A model generated the notes under the pieces. The model was not told where the DNA came from and did not search any database. It was given only the letters and a program-made list of their open reading frames with translations. From positions 868,001 through 932,000 of the forward strand of contig NZ_LR217737.1 in assembly GCF_900699015.1 (NCBI RefSeq): a stretch of DNA of 64,000 bases, in the 5' to 3' direction. Position numbers and translations under genes: made by a program. Positions 49,226-60,616 of the stretch are shown one piece after another (positions within the stretch are counted from its first letter, which is position 1; every line of letters starts with the position of its first letter). The stretch is from Erwinia_E haradaeae_E. GTDB lineage: Bacteria > Pseudomonadota > Gammaproteobacteria > Enterobacterales > Enterobacteriaceae.

Positions 49226-51868
49226 ATGAAACCAAGCACTGCAGAAGTTCGCCAAATGTTTCTTAATTTCTTCCAGAATAAAGGACATCAGGTTGTATCT
49301 AGCAGCTCTCTAATTCCAAAAAATGACTCAACAATCTTATTTACTAATGCTGGAATGAATCAGTTTAAAGATATTTTTCTTGGTAAAGAAAAACAAATCT
49401 ATTCTCGAGTGACCAGCTCTCAACGCTGTATACGTGCTGGCGGGAAACATAATGACTTAACAAAAGTAGGTTTTACTACTAGACATCACACTTTTTTTGA
49501 AATGCTTGGAAACTTTAGCTTTGGTGATTACTTCAAACACGAAGCTATTGCTTTTGCCTGGGAGTTATTAACTAGCCGTCATTGGTTTAATCTTCCAAAG
49601 GAAAAGTTATGGGTTACTGTTTATCAAACTGATAATGAAACTTTTGATATCTGGAAAAAAGAAATCGGTGTTCAACCAACTCAAATTATTCGTATAGGCG
49701 ATCATCAAGGTAAACCTTATTCTTCCGATAATTTCTGGACGATGGGTAAAACGGGTCCATGTGGCCCTTCTTCTGAAATCTTTTTTGACCATGGACCAAA
49801 TCTTTTTGGTAGCCCTCCTGGAACTTTAAATGAAGATGGTGATCGTTATGTAGAAATTTGGAATATTGTCTTTATGCAATTTAATCGCCAATTAAACGGT
49901 ACTATGATACCGTTACCTTACCCATCTGTTGATACTGGTATGGGATTAGAAAGAATTACAGCAGTCCTACAAAATGTTCACTCGAACTATAAGATTGATG
50001 TCTTCACTAAACTAATCCAATCAGCCGCCGAAATAATAGGAACAAAAGACTTAAATAATAAATCCTTACATGTTATCGCAGATCATATCCGTTCCTGTGC
50101 CTTTTTAATTTCAGATGGTGTCATTCCATCCAATGATAACCAATCCTATGTATTACGACGCCTTATTCGACGCGCAGTACATCATGGAAAAATGTTAGGA
50201 GCAAAAGAGACATTTTTCTTTAAGCTTGTGGACCCTTTAATTTCTATTATGGATATAAATGATAATAATTTTAACCAAAAAAAGAAAAAAATAGAAAAAG
50301 TGCTTCGCACTGAAGAAGAGCAGTGTACAAAAAATATAGAAAGAGGAGTATCTCTTTTAAATACAGAACTCGCACTACTTTCAGATAACACATTAAGAGG
50401 TGATATTGTATTTCGTTTATATGACACCTTCGGGTTTCCTTTAGAATGGACTGAAAACATATGCAAACAACGAAATGTAAAAATTGATAAAATTGGATTC
50501 GAATATTCAATGAAACAACAACGTCAACGAGCACGTAACGCCAGTAATTTTCATTCTAAAAATAAATCTGTAATTTATATTACTCAATCCTCTGTATTTA
50601 AAGGATATGAATATTTACAATTACAGACAGTAATTACTTCTATTAATGTTGATGGAGAATCCGTAAAAACCATTAGTCATGGTAAGCATGGCATAATTGT
50701 TCTAGAAACTACACCTTGCTATGCAGAATCTGGCGGACAAATAGGTGATAGCGGAAACCTGTATGATACCAACAATTCTCATTTTATAATTCATGATACA
50801 CAAAGATATGCTCAAGCTATTGGGCACACTGGTCAAATAATCACCGGTGAATTGCATATAGGTGATACAGTAATAGTAAAAGTCAATAAACAACGACGAG
50901 AACGCATTTGCCTTAATCACTCAGGAACACATCTTTTACAAGCAGCGTTACGACAAGTTCTGGGACAGCATGTCGAACAAAAAGGGTCATATATCAATGA
51001 TTGCTTTTTACGTTTTGATTTTTCTCATTACCAAGCAATGACATTAGAAGAGATATATGAAGTGGAGGAGATAATTAATTCTAATATTCGACTAAATGCA
51101 CTTATCGAAACGCATGTAATGAAGCTAGAAACAGCAAAAGAATCTGGAGCCATAGCATTATTTAATGAAACATATAGTGATTATGTACGAGTATTAAAAA
51201 TCAATGACTGTTCTATCGAGTTATGTGGAGGAACTCATGCAAAACGAACAGGTGATATTGGTCTCTTTCACCTACTCTCTGAATCAAGTATAGCGGCAGG
51301 AGTTCGGCGCATCGAAGCAGTGACCGGAGATAAAGCATTATCAATCCTACAAAAAGAAAACAAACAACTATTAAATATAGCTCACCTTTTCAAGGCTAAT
51401 CGACATAATATATATGAAAAAATTCATACCTTCATACAATATACACATAATCTAGAAGAGAAAATAAACAAAATAGAGAATCAAAAAGCTATCCAAGAAA
51501 GCAGTCTACTAGTTAAAAACTTTATCATAATAAAAGACATAAAGATCTTAGTACATGCTTTAAATAATATTGAACCTAAAACACTGCATATAATAATTAA
51601 AAAATTGAAAAACCACATTGGATCAGGAATTATCGTTTTAGCAAGTATCCTTGATGGCAAGGTTTCCATAATTACTAACGTAACTTCTAATCTTACAGAT
51701 TATATCAAAGCTTGTGACATCATAACCATACTAGCCCCAAAAATTGACGGAAAAGGAGGTGGGAATGCTCATATAGCTCAAGCAGGAGGTCTAAATGCTT
51801 CTGCACTACCAGAAGCCTTAATTTATATTAAAGAATGGTTATCAGAAAACCTAAAAAATATCACCTAA
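49226..51868 (+). CDS. alaS: AlaS, alanyl-tRNA synthetase
   Basis: Charges tRNA-Ala and edits mischarged Ser/Gly. 880 residues from the ATG at 49226 (E. coli 876), which aligns MKPSTAEVRQ with MSKSTAEIRQ and has AAGG upstream. An ATG 15 nt earlier is less likely. Class II motifs appear in RCIRAGGKHNDL, GNFSFGDYFKHEAI and VDTGMGLERI. The editing/zinc site is HSGTH plus CGGTH. The C-terminal C-Ala region has GGKGGG-like DGKGGGNAHIAQAGG. csrA follows 422 nt downstream. Confidence 0.95.
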   Translation: MKPSTAEVRQMFLNFFQNKGHQVVSSSSLIPKNDSTILFTNAGMNQFKDIFLGKEKQIYSRVTSSQRCIRAGGKHNDLTKVGFTTRHHTFFEMLGNFSFGDYFKHEAIAFAWELLTSRHWFNLPKEKLWVTVYQTDNETFDIWKKEIGVQPTQIIRIGDHQGKPYSSDNFWTMGKTGPCGPSSEIFFDHGPNLFGSPPGTLNEDGDRYVEIWNIVFMQFNRQLNGTMIPLPYPSVDTGMGLERITAVLQNVHSNYKIDVFTKLIQSAAEIIGTKDLNNKSLHVIADHIRSCAFLISDGVIPSNDNQSYVLRRLIRRAVHHGKMLGAKETFFFKLVDPLISIMDINDNNFNQKKKKIEKVLRTEEEQCTKNIERGVSLLNTELALLSDNTLRGDIVFRLYDTFGFPLEWTENICKQRNVKIDKIGFEYSMKQQRQRARNASNFHSKNKSVIYITQSSVFKGYEYLQLQTVITSINVDGESVKTISHGKHGIIVLETTPCYAESGGQIGDSGNLYDTNNSHFIIHDTQRYAQAIGHTGQIITGELHIGDTVIVKVNKQRRERICLNHSGTHLLQAALRQVLGQHVEQKGSYINDCFLRFDFSHYQAMTLEEIYEVEEIINSNIRLNALIETHVMKLETAKESGAIALFNETYSDYVRVLKINDCSIELCGGTHAKRTGDIGLFHLLSESSIAAGVRRIEAVTGDKALSILQKENKQLLNIAHLFKANRHNIYEKIHTFIQYTHNLEEKINKIENQKAIQESSLLVKNFIIIKDIKILVHALNNIEPKTLHIIIKKLKNHIGSGIIVLASILDGKVSIITNVTSNLTDYIKACDIITILAPKIDGKGGGNAHIAQAGGLNASALPEALIYIKEWLSENLKNIT

Positions 51869-52290
51869 TAGAGATCTCTATCCAGAAACAAATCAGAACA
51901 CCATACTAATTACTATCTAAATTTTTTTATTTAATAAAAATAAAAATTATCAACACGCTATATAATTCATCAAGACCTGTTACAGGTTAACTCAGATCTG
52001 TGATAGATCAAGAAATATTGGAATCTAAACCTTTAACCATACAGGATAAATATCCTTTCAAATATCAAATATAAAAAATATTTCTATAGATTTTTTAAAA
52101 AATTCCAATTCTTTTATAAAAAATCAAATAGAATTTGATTCAATCAAGGAGAATAAGGGAGCCTTATTAACATATCAAATTTAAACTTAAAGCGTTATCT
52201 CTAGTTCAGGAAATAGCATTAGAGAATACATCAATTAATCTTGTATATGCGACGCTATATTAAATATTTTGATCTTTTTGGGAGAACAAT
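51869..52290 (+). other. alaS-csrA intergenic region
   Basis: 422 nt with no gene. It starts with a small TAGAGATCTCTA palindrome just after alaS and holds the csrA leader with several GGA motifs (separate entry). Confidence 0.5.
52148..52283 (+). promoter_or_regulatory. csrA leader with candidate CsrA sites
   Basis: GGA motifs occur at 52148-52150, 52158-52160, 52209-52211 and 52281-52283, the last being the Shine-Dalgarno. The second lies at the top of a 7-bp hairpin AATAAGG-GAG-CCTTATT (52152-52168). E. coli CsrA represses its own translation through such sites, so autoregulation here is plausible. Confidence 0.4.
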
Positions 52291-52470
52291 ATGCTTATTC
52301 TCACTCGTCGAGTGGGTGAAACCCTAATGATTGGCGAAACAGTATCTGTGACTGTACTAGGTGTTAAAGGTAATCAAGTACGAATTGGCGTCACTGCACC
52401 ACAAGATGTAGCAGTACATCGTGAAGAAATTTTTCAGCGCATACACACAAAAAATAAAGAAAAAGAATAA
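52291..52470 (+). CDS. csrA: CsrA, carbon storage regulator
   Basis: 59-residue dimeric RNA-binding protein (E. coli 61) that controls translation and stability of mRNAs with GGA motifs. MLILTRRVGETLMIG, VTVLGVKGNQVRIGV and APQDVAVHREEIFQRI are conserved, including Leu4, Arg6 and Arg44 of the RNA-binding surface. The C-terminal tail IHTKNKEKE diverges. GGGAG lies 7 nt before the ATG. The alaS-csrA order is ancestral, but the serV-argV tRNAs that follow in E. coli are missing. Confidence 0.96.
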   Translation: MLILTRRVGETLMIGETVSVTVLGVKGNQVRIGVTAPQDVAVHREEIFQRIHTKNKEKE

Positions 52471-53743
52471 ATTAATAATTATTTATTATATTCAATTCTA
52501 TTCTTAACAAAAATGCACTTGAACACTGAAGTATTTAAATTCTTTATACACATAAAATTTCTTTCTCATATAAGATCTAAAATCTGTAAAAAATTTAAAA
52601 AATTAACAATGGAGGTAATGATAAAAATATTAAAGACGTCTCGCTATTAAAGTAACAAAATAAAGCAACATCTCTAATCATTTGACCAATAGAGCAACAA
52701 ACCAGATAAATATGACACTTATGATCTTAGATATATGCAAAAATTAACCAGTAAATCTGTAAAAATAAAAAACATAATACAATACTTTACTAAAGCCAAG
52801 TTGTAAAACCTTAGATTGATACCAATCAATTTCTATTTCATCATCAGTCGCAAGACATATTATTGAACAAATTACTGTGGTAACAATATAGGTGTTAATC
52901 AAAAATCAAGATAAGATTTACAATCTTGGTGGAATTAGTTCTTCATTTTTCCATATAAAAAAGAAAATATAGATATAAGGCTATGATAATAATATCGGTA
53001 TATAATATGAAAGAGCAAAATAATCTCTCAATTATTAAAAGATAGCATTTAATAAAATTTATTTGCAATCTTTTAAAACATCATACTTATAGTAAAATAT
53101 TAACCCTAAACTCTATATTCAATATCCACCACTGAGTATATTTTAATTTTCTACAAGCAAACATCATAGATTCTTACAATCTAAATATAATTCAAAAACA
53201 ACAATATGAAAACTTATTAAATCTCTAATCTCTAGAACGGCAGTGCATTTGACTAAAAAATGGTGATTACTTCTATCTTATTAAGAGAATAAATTTTTAA
53301 TACAAAATACTACATGAATTACTTAATTTATAGTTATACATATTTTTATTTAAAATAAATAAAGTAGAAAATTAGCTGTATAATATCTCTACTATAGTCA
53401 ATTCTGAACTATAAACCATTCTTAAAATATAATAATCTTATTATCTCATATCACCAGAATATGAAACCATTGATCTTATAATTCTATTATATATAAAACT
53501 ATCTGATATCGTGGTTAAGTAATAGTATTCCTTCATCTATGTTTAATTATAATACATGCCATATATCTTTTTTTAAACCTATATAACTTCATAATTAACA
53601 ATTATGTTCTATGAATCATATTTTCTAGCTAAAGTGTCTAGTTAATATAGAATATTTATAATTCTATAGCTAATTAATATCAATCATCCAACATCAAATA
53701 CTATATTAGAAATTTGCTAAAAAATTTTAAAGGTGTATTCAGT
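52471..53743. other. gene-free stretch
   Basis: About 1.27 kb between csrA and lptF. No tRNA or pepA remnant (pepA is the usual divergent neighbour of lptF) is recognisable. Confidence 0.55.
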
Positions 53744-54850
53744 GTGATTATCATCAGATACCTATTATGGGAGACTATCAAGAATCAGCTAATTATTCTT
53801 TTGATTTTACTTCTTATCTTCTTTTTTCAAAAATTAGTAAGAACTCTTTCTTCTGTAGTAGGAGGCGAGATTCCTATCAACATAGTCTTAACTGTCTTAG
53901 GATTAGGCATACCAAAACTAGCACAACTAATCCTTCCACTAAGTCTCTTTTTATCTATTTTAATCACTCTTGGACGACTTTGTACTGATAGCGAAATTAC
54001 GGTAATGCAAGCTTGCGGATTAGGACATGACATACTTATAAAAGCTGCAATGATTTTAATTACATTGACTATGATAATAGCTATACTTAACAATGGCTGG
54101 ATAGTACCTTGGTCCACTGACTACGCAAACACAATATTAGAAAACGCTCGATCTAATCCCAGCGCAATAAATCTTTCTACTAAAAAATTTCAATCATTTG
54201 AAAATGGACATACAATTCTATTCATTGAAGAAAAAACAGAAAACCATCTACAAAATATTTTTCTTGCTAAATTAAGAAAAAAAGATAATACAATACCTTA
54301 TATCATTATCGCTAAAGATGGCCAAATATCAACACGTAATAATAATTCTAGTATCACAAATCTATCTAATGGTACTTACTTTGAAGGAACCCCCATTCTA
54401 CATGACTTTCGTATTACCCATTTTAAAAATTATCAATTAATCCTTACTCATTACAAAACAGTCATAAAGAAAAATAATATTGATCAAATAAATTTACACA
54501 CTCTGTGGACTACTAGATCTACCTCTTCTGTAAACAAGAGTGAACTCCACTGGCGTTTAACGCTAGTTTTCTCAGTATTAGTTATGGGATTAATGGCAGT
54601 TCCACTTAGTATAGCCAATCCTCGACAAAACCGAATAAAATCCATATTAACTGCAATATTTTTTTACTTGATCTTTTTCTTACTACAAAGCTTTATGCAT
54701 TCAGCAGGAAATCAAAATCGCATAAACCCTGCACTATCAATGTGGGTAATTAATTTCTCCTATTTTATAGTGAGCATACTATTTAATACATGGGATACAC
54801 TATTAATACGTCGCTGTCGTTCATGGTTCTTTCACACAGGAGAGCTCTAA
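53744..54850 (+). CDS. lptF: LptF, LPS export ABC permease
   Basis: Inner-membrane permease of LptB2FG, which extracts LPS and drives it along the Lpt bridge. I chose the GTG at 53744: it gives V/M-IIIRYLLWETIKNQ, aligned with E. coli MIIIRYLVRETLKSQ, and AAAGGTG lies upstream. A TTG 30 nt earlier is the alternative. 368 residues (E. coli 366). There are three N-terminal helices, a periplasmic jellyroll (about 125-265) and three C-terminal helices. ITVMQACGLGHD is the coupling-helix region. lptG follows after 1 nt. Confidence 0.93.
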   Translation: MIIIRYLLWETIKNQLIILLILLLIFFFQKLVRTLSSVVGGEIPINIVLTVLGLGIPKLAQLILPLSLFLSILITLGRLCTDSEITVMQACGLGHDILIKAAMILITLTMIIAILNNGWIVPWSTDYANTILENARSNPSAINLSTKKFQSFENGHTILFIEEKTENHLQNIFLAKLRKKDNTIPYIIIAKDGQISTRNNNSSITNLSNGTYFEGTPILHDFRITHFKNYQLILTHYKTVIKKNNIDQINLHTLWTTRSTSSVNKSELHWRLTLVFSVLVMGLMAVPLSIANPRQNRIKSILTAIFFYLIFFLLQSFMHSAGNQNRINPALSMWVINFSYFIVSILFNTWDTLLIRRCRSWFFHTGEL

Positions 54851-54851
54851 T

Positions 54852-55928
54852 ATGTTTGGTATTCTTGATAAATATATTGGCAAAACTATGTATAAAATGA
54901 TTATGACGACATTATTTTTGCTAGTATCACTCTCAAGTATGATTAAATTTTTTGACCAGTTAAGACAAACTGGACAAGGGAAGTATACAGCTCTAAATGC
55001 CTTTGTATACACATTACTCAGTATACCAAAAGACATTGAAATATTTTTACCAATGGCGACTTTACTCGGAGTTTTAATAGGATTAGGTTCTCTTGCTCGA
55101 CATAGAGAACTTGTAGTCATGCAAGCATCAGGTTTTACACGTATAAAGATTACTGAATCCGTAATTAAAACCGCAATTCCACTTATATTATTAACACTGG
55201 CAGGTGGTGAATTTATCGCACCTCAAGGAGAGGCGACTGCACGCACTTATCGAGCTGATAAGCTAATCAATCATAAAATCCTAACTACTAAATCAGAGTT
55301 ATGGGCTAAAGACGGTAATGATTTTATCTTTATTGAGCATATCTGTAAAAATAAACAACTTCTTGGTATTAGTATCTATACCTTAGGATGCAATTATAAC
55401 CTAAAAAATATACGTTATGCATCCTCTGGAGAATACAATTTTGATAAACGGTTATGGATTTTAAAAAAAGTTTCTCAGTCTGATCTTACTGATATAAATC
55501 AAATTAAACACACTCAGATGTTAAATGAAGAATGGAAAACATCGTTAACACCCGATAGACTGGACCTAATCATACTAGACCCAGATTCCTTATCAATTAG
55601 CAGATTATATAAATATATAGAATATTTAACACAAAGCGGTCAGATAACTGATCTATATAAACTTAACATGTGGGGAAAAATATTCCAACCACTTGCAGTA
55701 ACAGTTATGATAATAATGGCACTATCATTTATATTTGGTCCTCTTCAAAACATATCTATTACCAAACAAATAATTATAGGAGGTGGTATAGGTAGCACCT
55801 TCTACCTCATGAATCAAATCTTTAGACCATTAAGCTTAATTTATCATATACCTCCTATCCTAACAGCATTACTTCCAAGTATCATATTCTTCACTATTAG
55901 TCTAGCACTATTAATCAAATGGAAATAG
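54852..55928 (+). CDS. lptG: LptG, LPS export ABC permease
   Basis: Partner of LptF in LptB2FG, 358 residues (E. coli 360). FGILDKYIGKTMYKMIMTTLF at the N-terminus, the coupling region LVVMQASGFTRIKI, the periplasmic WAKDGNDFIFIE and C-terminal NMWGKIFQPLAVTVMIIMALSFIFGPL match E. coli. GGAGAG ends 10 nt before the ATG, inside lptF, giving coupled translation. Confidence 0.94.
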   Translation: MFGILDKYIGKTMYKMIMTTLFLLVSLSSMIKFFDQLRQTGQGKYTALNAFVYTLLSIPKDIEIFLPMATLLGVLIGLGSLARHRELVVMQASGFTRIKITESVIKTAIPLILLTLAGGEFIAPQGEATARTYRADKLINHKILTTKSELWAKDGNDFIFIEHICKNKQLLGISIYTLGCNYNLKNIRYASSGEYNFDKRLWILKKVSQSDLTDINQIKHTQMLNEEWKTSLTPDRLDLIILDPDSLSISRLYKYIEYLTQSGQITDLYKLNMWGKIFQPLAVTVMIIMALSFIFGPLQNISITKQIIIGGGIGSTFYLMNQIFRPLSLIYHIPPILTALLPSIIFFTISLALLIKWK

Positions 55929-58386
55929 TAATTATATCAATGATTTAAAAACGAAGATACAGAATCTCTTATTTACATATCAAATGCAATCGTCAAGATA
56001 TACTTATTTAAATTGACTCTTCAAGATCAAACACTATTATAAAGCCTTTACATTGTCTCATTAAAAATTATAAGAAATATCATAACCTTAACCACAAACA
56101 TTAAGATATGCATAATGATAATGCAAAACATTATGTAATATAAATAATTTTATAAAACATAATTTTTTATAAAAAAGTAGAGCAATAATAATGTAAATTA
56201 TTAAATCTATATATTTATCTGTATTTACTTATTAAGTACAAATGTAAAGATTAAAAAATCTATATAACTTACAATACATCAGATATCATACTCTATCTTT
56301 TTACCATATCTAATAAGATTGCTATAATCTCTTATCCTAATTATAAAATAAATCTTATTTAAAACAAATATTAAATTTATTCATTTCCATCACCATTAAA
56401 AAATAAAAATGAAGAATAAAGAATACCTAAATCAAATAAGTATATGATAGACAGATTTAAAATTGAACACCTGACACATAATCAAAAACATAGAAATTTT
56501 CTTCTATTATTGCTTCTAAAGCAGCTCTTAATAAAGACAGTATCTACCACAAAAGTAGTAAATTTTTAGAAACATTATCTATAAAGATAATACTTTTCCT
56601 ACTAAAGAACTATATTTTCCAAAATATACCTATTTAGGCTATTACTAATGAGGTGATACTACTCCATTTTAAACCAGACTGCATCAAAAATTAAAATCAT
56701 TTATCTCTCTGATAAATCCATCATAAAATATAATTGCTATATATAGAAATTAAAATCCTTGGATGCGCTCATATTAGCAATACCTGTACTAATAAAGAAT
56801 GCAGCCCTATCATTATAAAATGACACAAATTATTATTAATCTATTATTTTGAATCTTAGATAAAATATATTTTTAAAAAAAATCATAACAAATCTTCGAA
56901 TTTAAAGACTATTTATAAAGCATTTTAAATGCTAAAATTCCATATTATATAATTCTATGATGCAAATATATATTACATTAATAATATCTTTATTACAGTC
57001 TAATACTCAAAATCTTTAATTTAAGATTAAATATTAATATAACTAATAAAAAAAGATCAAAACATAGATTAATTTTAGAAATAAAAATCATAATTTATAG
57101 AAATATATAAACATATCTCTAATTATAAAGCTACAAATAAACTGTAATAAACATATTATGATCACGATATAGATCTAAGTAAAATAGTGTATTTCTTTTT
57201 GTACTACAATAAAAAATAGATCTAGAATAGATTACTGCAAAATTAATCACAAGAAACCCAGTATGTATTTTCATTATCTTCGACAATAAAGACATGTCAA
57301 AAATTAACTATTGCAAAATTAATTAAAAAGAGAATATTAACTAATTATAAATTTTCCAATACACCACATCATACTAATGTCTATATTCAATAAAAATTGA
57401 AAAATATCCATCCAACTTATACTATCTAGATCCAAAACTAATCGTAAATATATTATGTATATCCTTATACATAAGCATAAAAATAGATAAATAAATAGTT
57501 TGATAAAAACATCATAATCATTTAAATTTAATTAAAATTCCAATTTAGAACAAATTACTTAATACTAAATGATTGTATTAATCTAAACGCTAGATGCAAG
57601 ACAATCGATAAAATTTTTATTCTAATATCTAATTTTCTTAGACGATAAAGATCTAACTGGATTGCATTATTATTATCTTATATCGTGAATAAGAAACATA
57701 ATTATAAATATAAATTGTGATTCTATATTTAAGACACCTTAATATTCTTACTATAAATTCATGCAGTATAATGCTTAATTTTTAAAAAACTAACTGTTTA
57801 TCACATAAATACTATGACGTAATTGTTAGGAACAATAAAATATATATGATAAAGAAAAAATAAAATAAAAAAACAATCAAATACATATAATAAGTCTACA
57901 CAATCTACATTTTTTAAATAAATCACATACAATTGAATATAAACGTTATTAAAGAACTGAGATACTCAGATATCATAAAAACTATACTATTCTATCTACA
58001 CAGAATTCTTCATTCAAAATACTTCAACAGGATTGTGGATAACTAGATGCTAAGATAGAAATGTAAATAGCAATGCATTGAATTTTACAAATCAACTAGT
58101 CTAGGTTTCTATTTAAGAATAACTGGATTAATAAGATTTTTCTACCTAATTCTCAATACCCAGACATACGTTTTTTATGAATATAAAAACCATCTTACAT
58201 TATACATATTCATCTATAATAAATTCATCTACATCAATAGAAAATTATTTATCTACAATCATATAAAAACAGACTGTTATAAATAACATCTATTTTCATG
58301 CTTCTATGATCGTAATCCAATGTAAATCACATTAAAAAAACCTATCAATTTCTGACAGATTGTCTATTCTTTTAAATTTAGATTAC
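55929..58386. other. 2.5 kb gene-poor stretch with a possible relic
   Basis: Second-largest gene-free block. On the - strand near 56740-56815 a frame reads YNDRAAFFISTGIANMSASK followed by DFNF before a stop, which has protein-like composition in an otherwise very AT-rich context. I cannot identify it. A single DnaA-box-like TTATCCACA (reverse strand, 58033-58042 region) has no companions. Confidence 0.45.
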
Positions 58387-59367
58387 TCAATGATTTTTTG
58401 TAAGAACCTCCCAATGTAATAATTGCTCTGTTAGTAATAACTCGACATTAACACTATCTAGTCTTAATAATCTAGAGCGACAGATCATCCATGCATGATA
58501 ACTTAAACTCAGAACCTGGGGGCTTAATACATTAGATAACTTCATCACCAACTCTTCCTGGTCAAGATTACTAATACATGTTCTTGCACCTTGATGCCAC
58601 TTCCCTGCATCGATAAGAAAAGAACATACCCAATAAATTCGAGTTAATACGTCACTATAATTTAATATAGGAAGAAATCTTAAAAAATCACCAGTTACGA
58701 TATCTGACAAAGCATTACAAAACTGAAGACGGGATTCCCAAACGTGTAAATTTAACAATGATAGAGCAACTAAGGGCGCACCAGAAGATAAACGTAATAC
58801 TGTACTAAACTTTGTAATATCTCCAGAGCTCTGGTTTTTTAACCATGCCAAACCCTCCTCCTCATTAGGAGGAGATAAATACCATAAAATACATCGACTA
58901 CGTAATGAAGATAAAACGAGCGAGGGTTGATAGTTAATTAAAAAAAACCAAGTATCCAAAGGTGGTTCTTCTAATGTTTTTAATAGCACACCAGAAGCAG
59001 ACTCTGTTAACTTCTGAATATCTACTATAAAAACTACCTTAGCCCCATTTAATCTAGAATGATGATACAGTTTTTCTATTAATTTTCGTATAACATCTAT
59101 GCCAATAATATTTTTATTTTTATCAGATTCTAAGTGATACCAATCAGGATGATTTCCAGCTTTCATCAACCTGCAAGCATGACATTCTCCACAACTGTCC
59201 AGTTCTAAAGGATTTTCACACATGAGCCAACGCGCAATAAATAAAATTAATATATCAACAGCCATTCCTGGTACTGTTTGAATAAGAATAGCATGATGCC
59301 CTCGATGAAGGAGATGTTGTGTAACAATTTTACAGTAACTATCGTATAACCAGGGATACCTATGCAT
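58387..59367 (-). CDS. holB: HolB, DNA polymerase III delta-prime subunit
   Basis: Clamp-loader stator subunit, 326 residues from the ATG at 59367 (E. coli 334), aligning MHRYPWL with MRWYPWL; an upstream in-frame start adds eight residues. The zinc module CENPLELDSCGECHACR is complete. The P-loop position reads QTVPGMAVD; E. coli delta-prime likewise lacks a working Walker A. The sensor-1-like region LLKTLEEPP and SRCILW are conserved. tmk and the other usual neighbours are absent. Confidence 0.93.
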   Translation of the reverse strand: MHRYPWLYDSYCKIVTQHLLHRGHHAILIQTVPGMAVDILILFIARWLMCENPLELDSCGECHACRLMKAGNHPDWYHLESDKNKNIIGIDVIRKLIEKLYHHSRLNGAKVVFIVDIQKLTESASGVLLKTLEEPPLDTWFFLINYQPSLVLSSLRSRCILWYLSPPNEEEGLAWLKNQSSGDITKFSTVLRLSSGAPLVALSLLNLHVWESRLQFCNALSDIVTGDFLRFLPILNYSDVLTRIYWVCSFLIDAGKWHQGARTCISNLDQEELVMKLSNVLSPQVLSLSYHAWMICRSRLLRLDSVNVELLLTEQLLHWEVLTKNH

Positions 59368-60434
59368 ATTTATTTCAAAAAAATTAATCAATTATTTATT
59401 GAGTTAACAGAAAGATATTCTTCTCTTCCAAGATAAGACAAATACTATGAAAATACCTATCATAAAATACCAGAATCACATAAAAACTCTCTATAGCTAT
59501 AATACTAAAATTCATGACTCTAAATAAAAAATTTAAATAAATAAATACAATATATTCCATTAATATCAAATATTAAAAAAAATAAAATAAAATCAAGAAA
59601 AAATTGTGCCTATTCTTCTAAAAATCAATTCTTTCTGTCACTTTTATCAACAATAGATTCACTCTATCCAAAGTTAAGAAAGATTAAACAGCAATGATAA
59701 ATATAAAAGTATTACAGGTAAAACCTAATCTATAAATATATCAGTCATTTAGTTATAACTTATGTCTAAAAGACGGGAGATTATTAATCTCTAATGTAAT
59801 AATAGAATTACTTATCATGCATTTATAAACCTTTTCTGAGGTTAAAAATAAATATTATAATACGAATTTTCTAAAATAAAAATCTCTATAATATAAAAAC
59901 AATCAGATAATGACACTACTTACTTAATCTATAAAACAGTCAAACATTAAGATTTCAAAAAATTATTATTATTTAAGAAGAGCTCTCCTATCAATAAGTA
60001 TAATATTCTGAATTATCTAATTATAGATAACATAATTTTAAGCAATCTTATCAATACTTATATACACCATCTTATATTCTACTCAATTACTCTATATTTA
60101 TTCGATACAAATAAGATTAAAAATTCTATAAAAATCTATACTATAAATACCATTACATATTAATTATTATAATTATAGAACGTATTTCTAAGTAATAATC
60201 AGGAAAACATTTCAATATAGAAAGATAAAGGATATTCCAAATATTAGATTAGATCTTACCATGAGAATTTTATTCTATCCCTATATTATTCATAACTCTA
60301 ACTTCTTCTTATAAAGAAGATATACGAGATTTTTATTATCATCTGCCATATCGAAATAATTAGAAAATAAACATTCTTATTAATACTAAACTTTAAAAAT
60401 ATCTTAAAGCCAATCTTTATAAAAAATATATTAA
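59368..60434. other. gene-free stretch
   Basis: About 1.07 kb upstream of holB and downstream of rpmG. There is a small GAGATTA/TAATCTC palindrome near 59777. mutM, which follows rpmG in E. coli, is not recognisable. Confidence 0.5.
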
Positions 60435-60602
60435 CTATTTAATCTTATTTTCATTATAAATGACATACTTACGTATGATTGGATCAAATTTTCGTAATAT
60501 AAGTTTATCTAAATGATTCCGTTTGCTCTTTGTTGTTGTGTAAAAATGACTAGTCCCAGCAGACGAAGTCAATTTAATTTTCTCACGCATTCCTTTTGCC
60601 AT
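60435..60602 (-). CDS. rpmG: ribosomal protein bL33
   Basis: 55-residue large-subunit protein, same length as in E. coli. The translation starts MAKGMREKIKLTSSAGTSHF and continues YTTTKSKRNHLDKLILRKFDP, a close match. It is the zinc-free form without the CxxC pairs. It lies 14 nt downstream of rpmB on the same strand, as in the enterobacterial rpmBG operon. Confidence 0.96.
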   Translation of the reverse strand: MAKGMREKIKLTSSAGTSHFYTTTKSKRNHLDKLILRKFDPIIRKYVIYNENKIK

Positions 60603-60616
60603 AATGAGTCCTTTAT

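Noticed and set aside
50182..50534. Overlapping antisense frames in alaS
   Set aside because: They overlap each other and a well-conserved AlaS region; no family resemblance.
54821..55120. Antisense frame across the lptF-lptG junction
   Set aside because: Shadow of the lptG N-terminus; no independent evidence.
28862..58042. TTATCCACA DnaA-box-like 9-mers (in suhB, ratA and the 55.9-58.4 kb gap)
   Set aside because: They are isolated, two are inside genes, and there is no cluster, AT-rich unwinding block or skew switch to suggest an origin.
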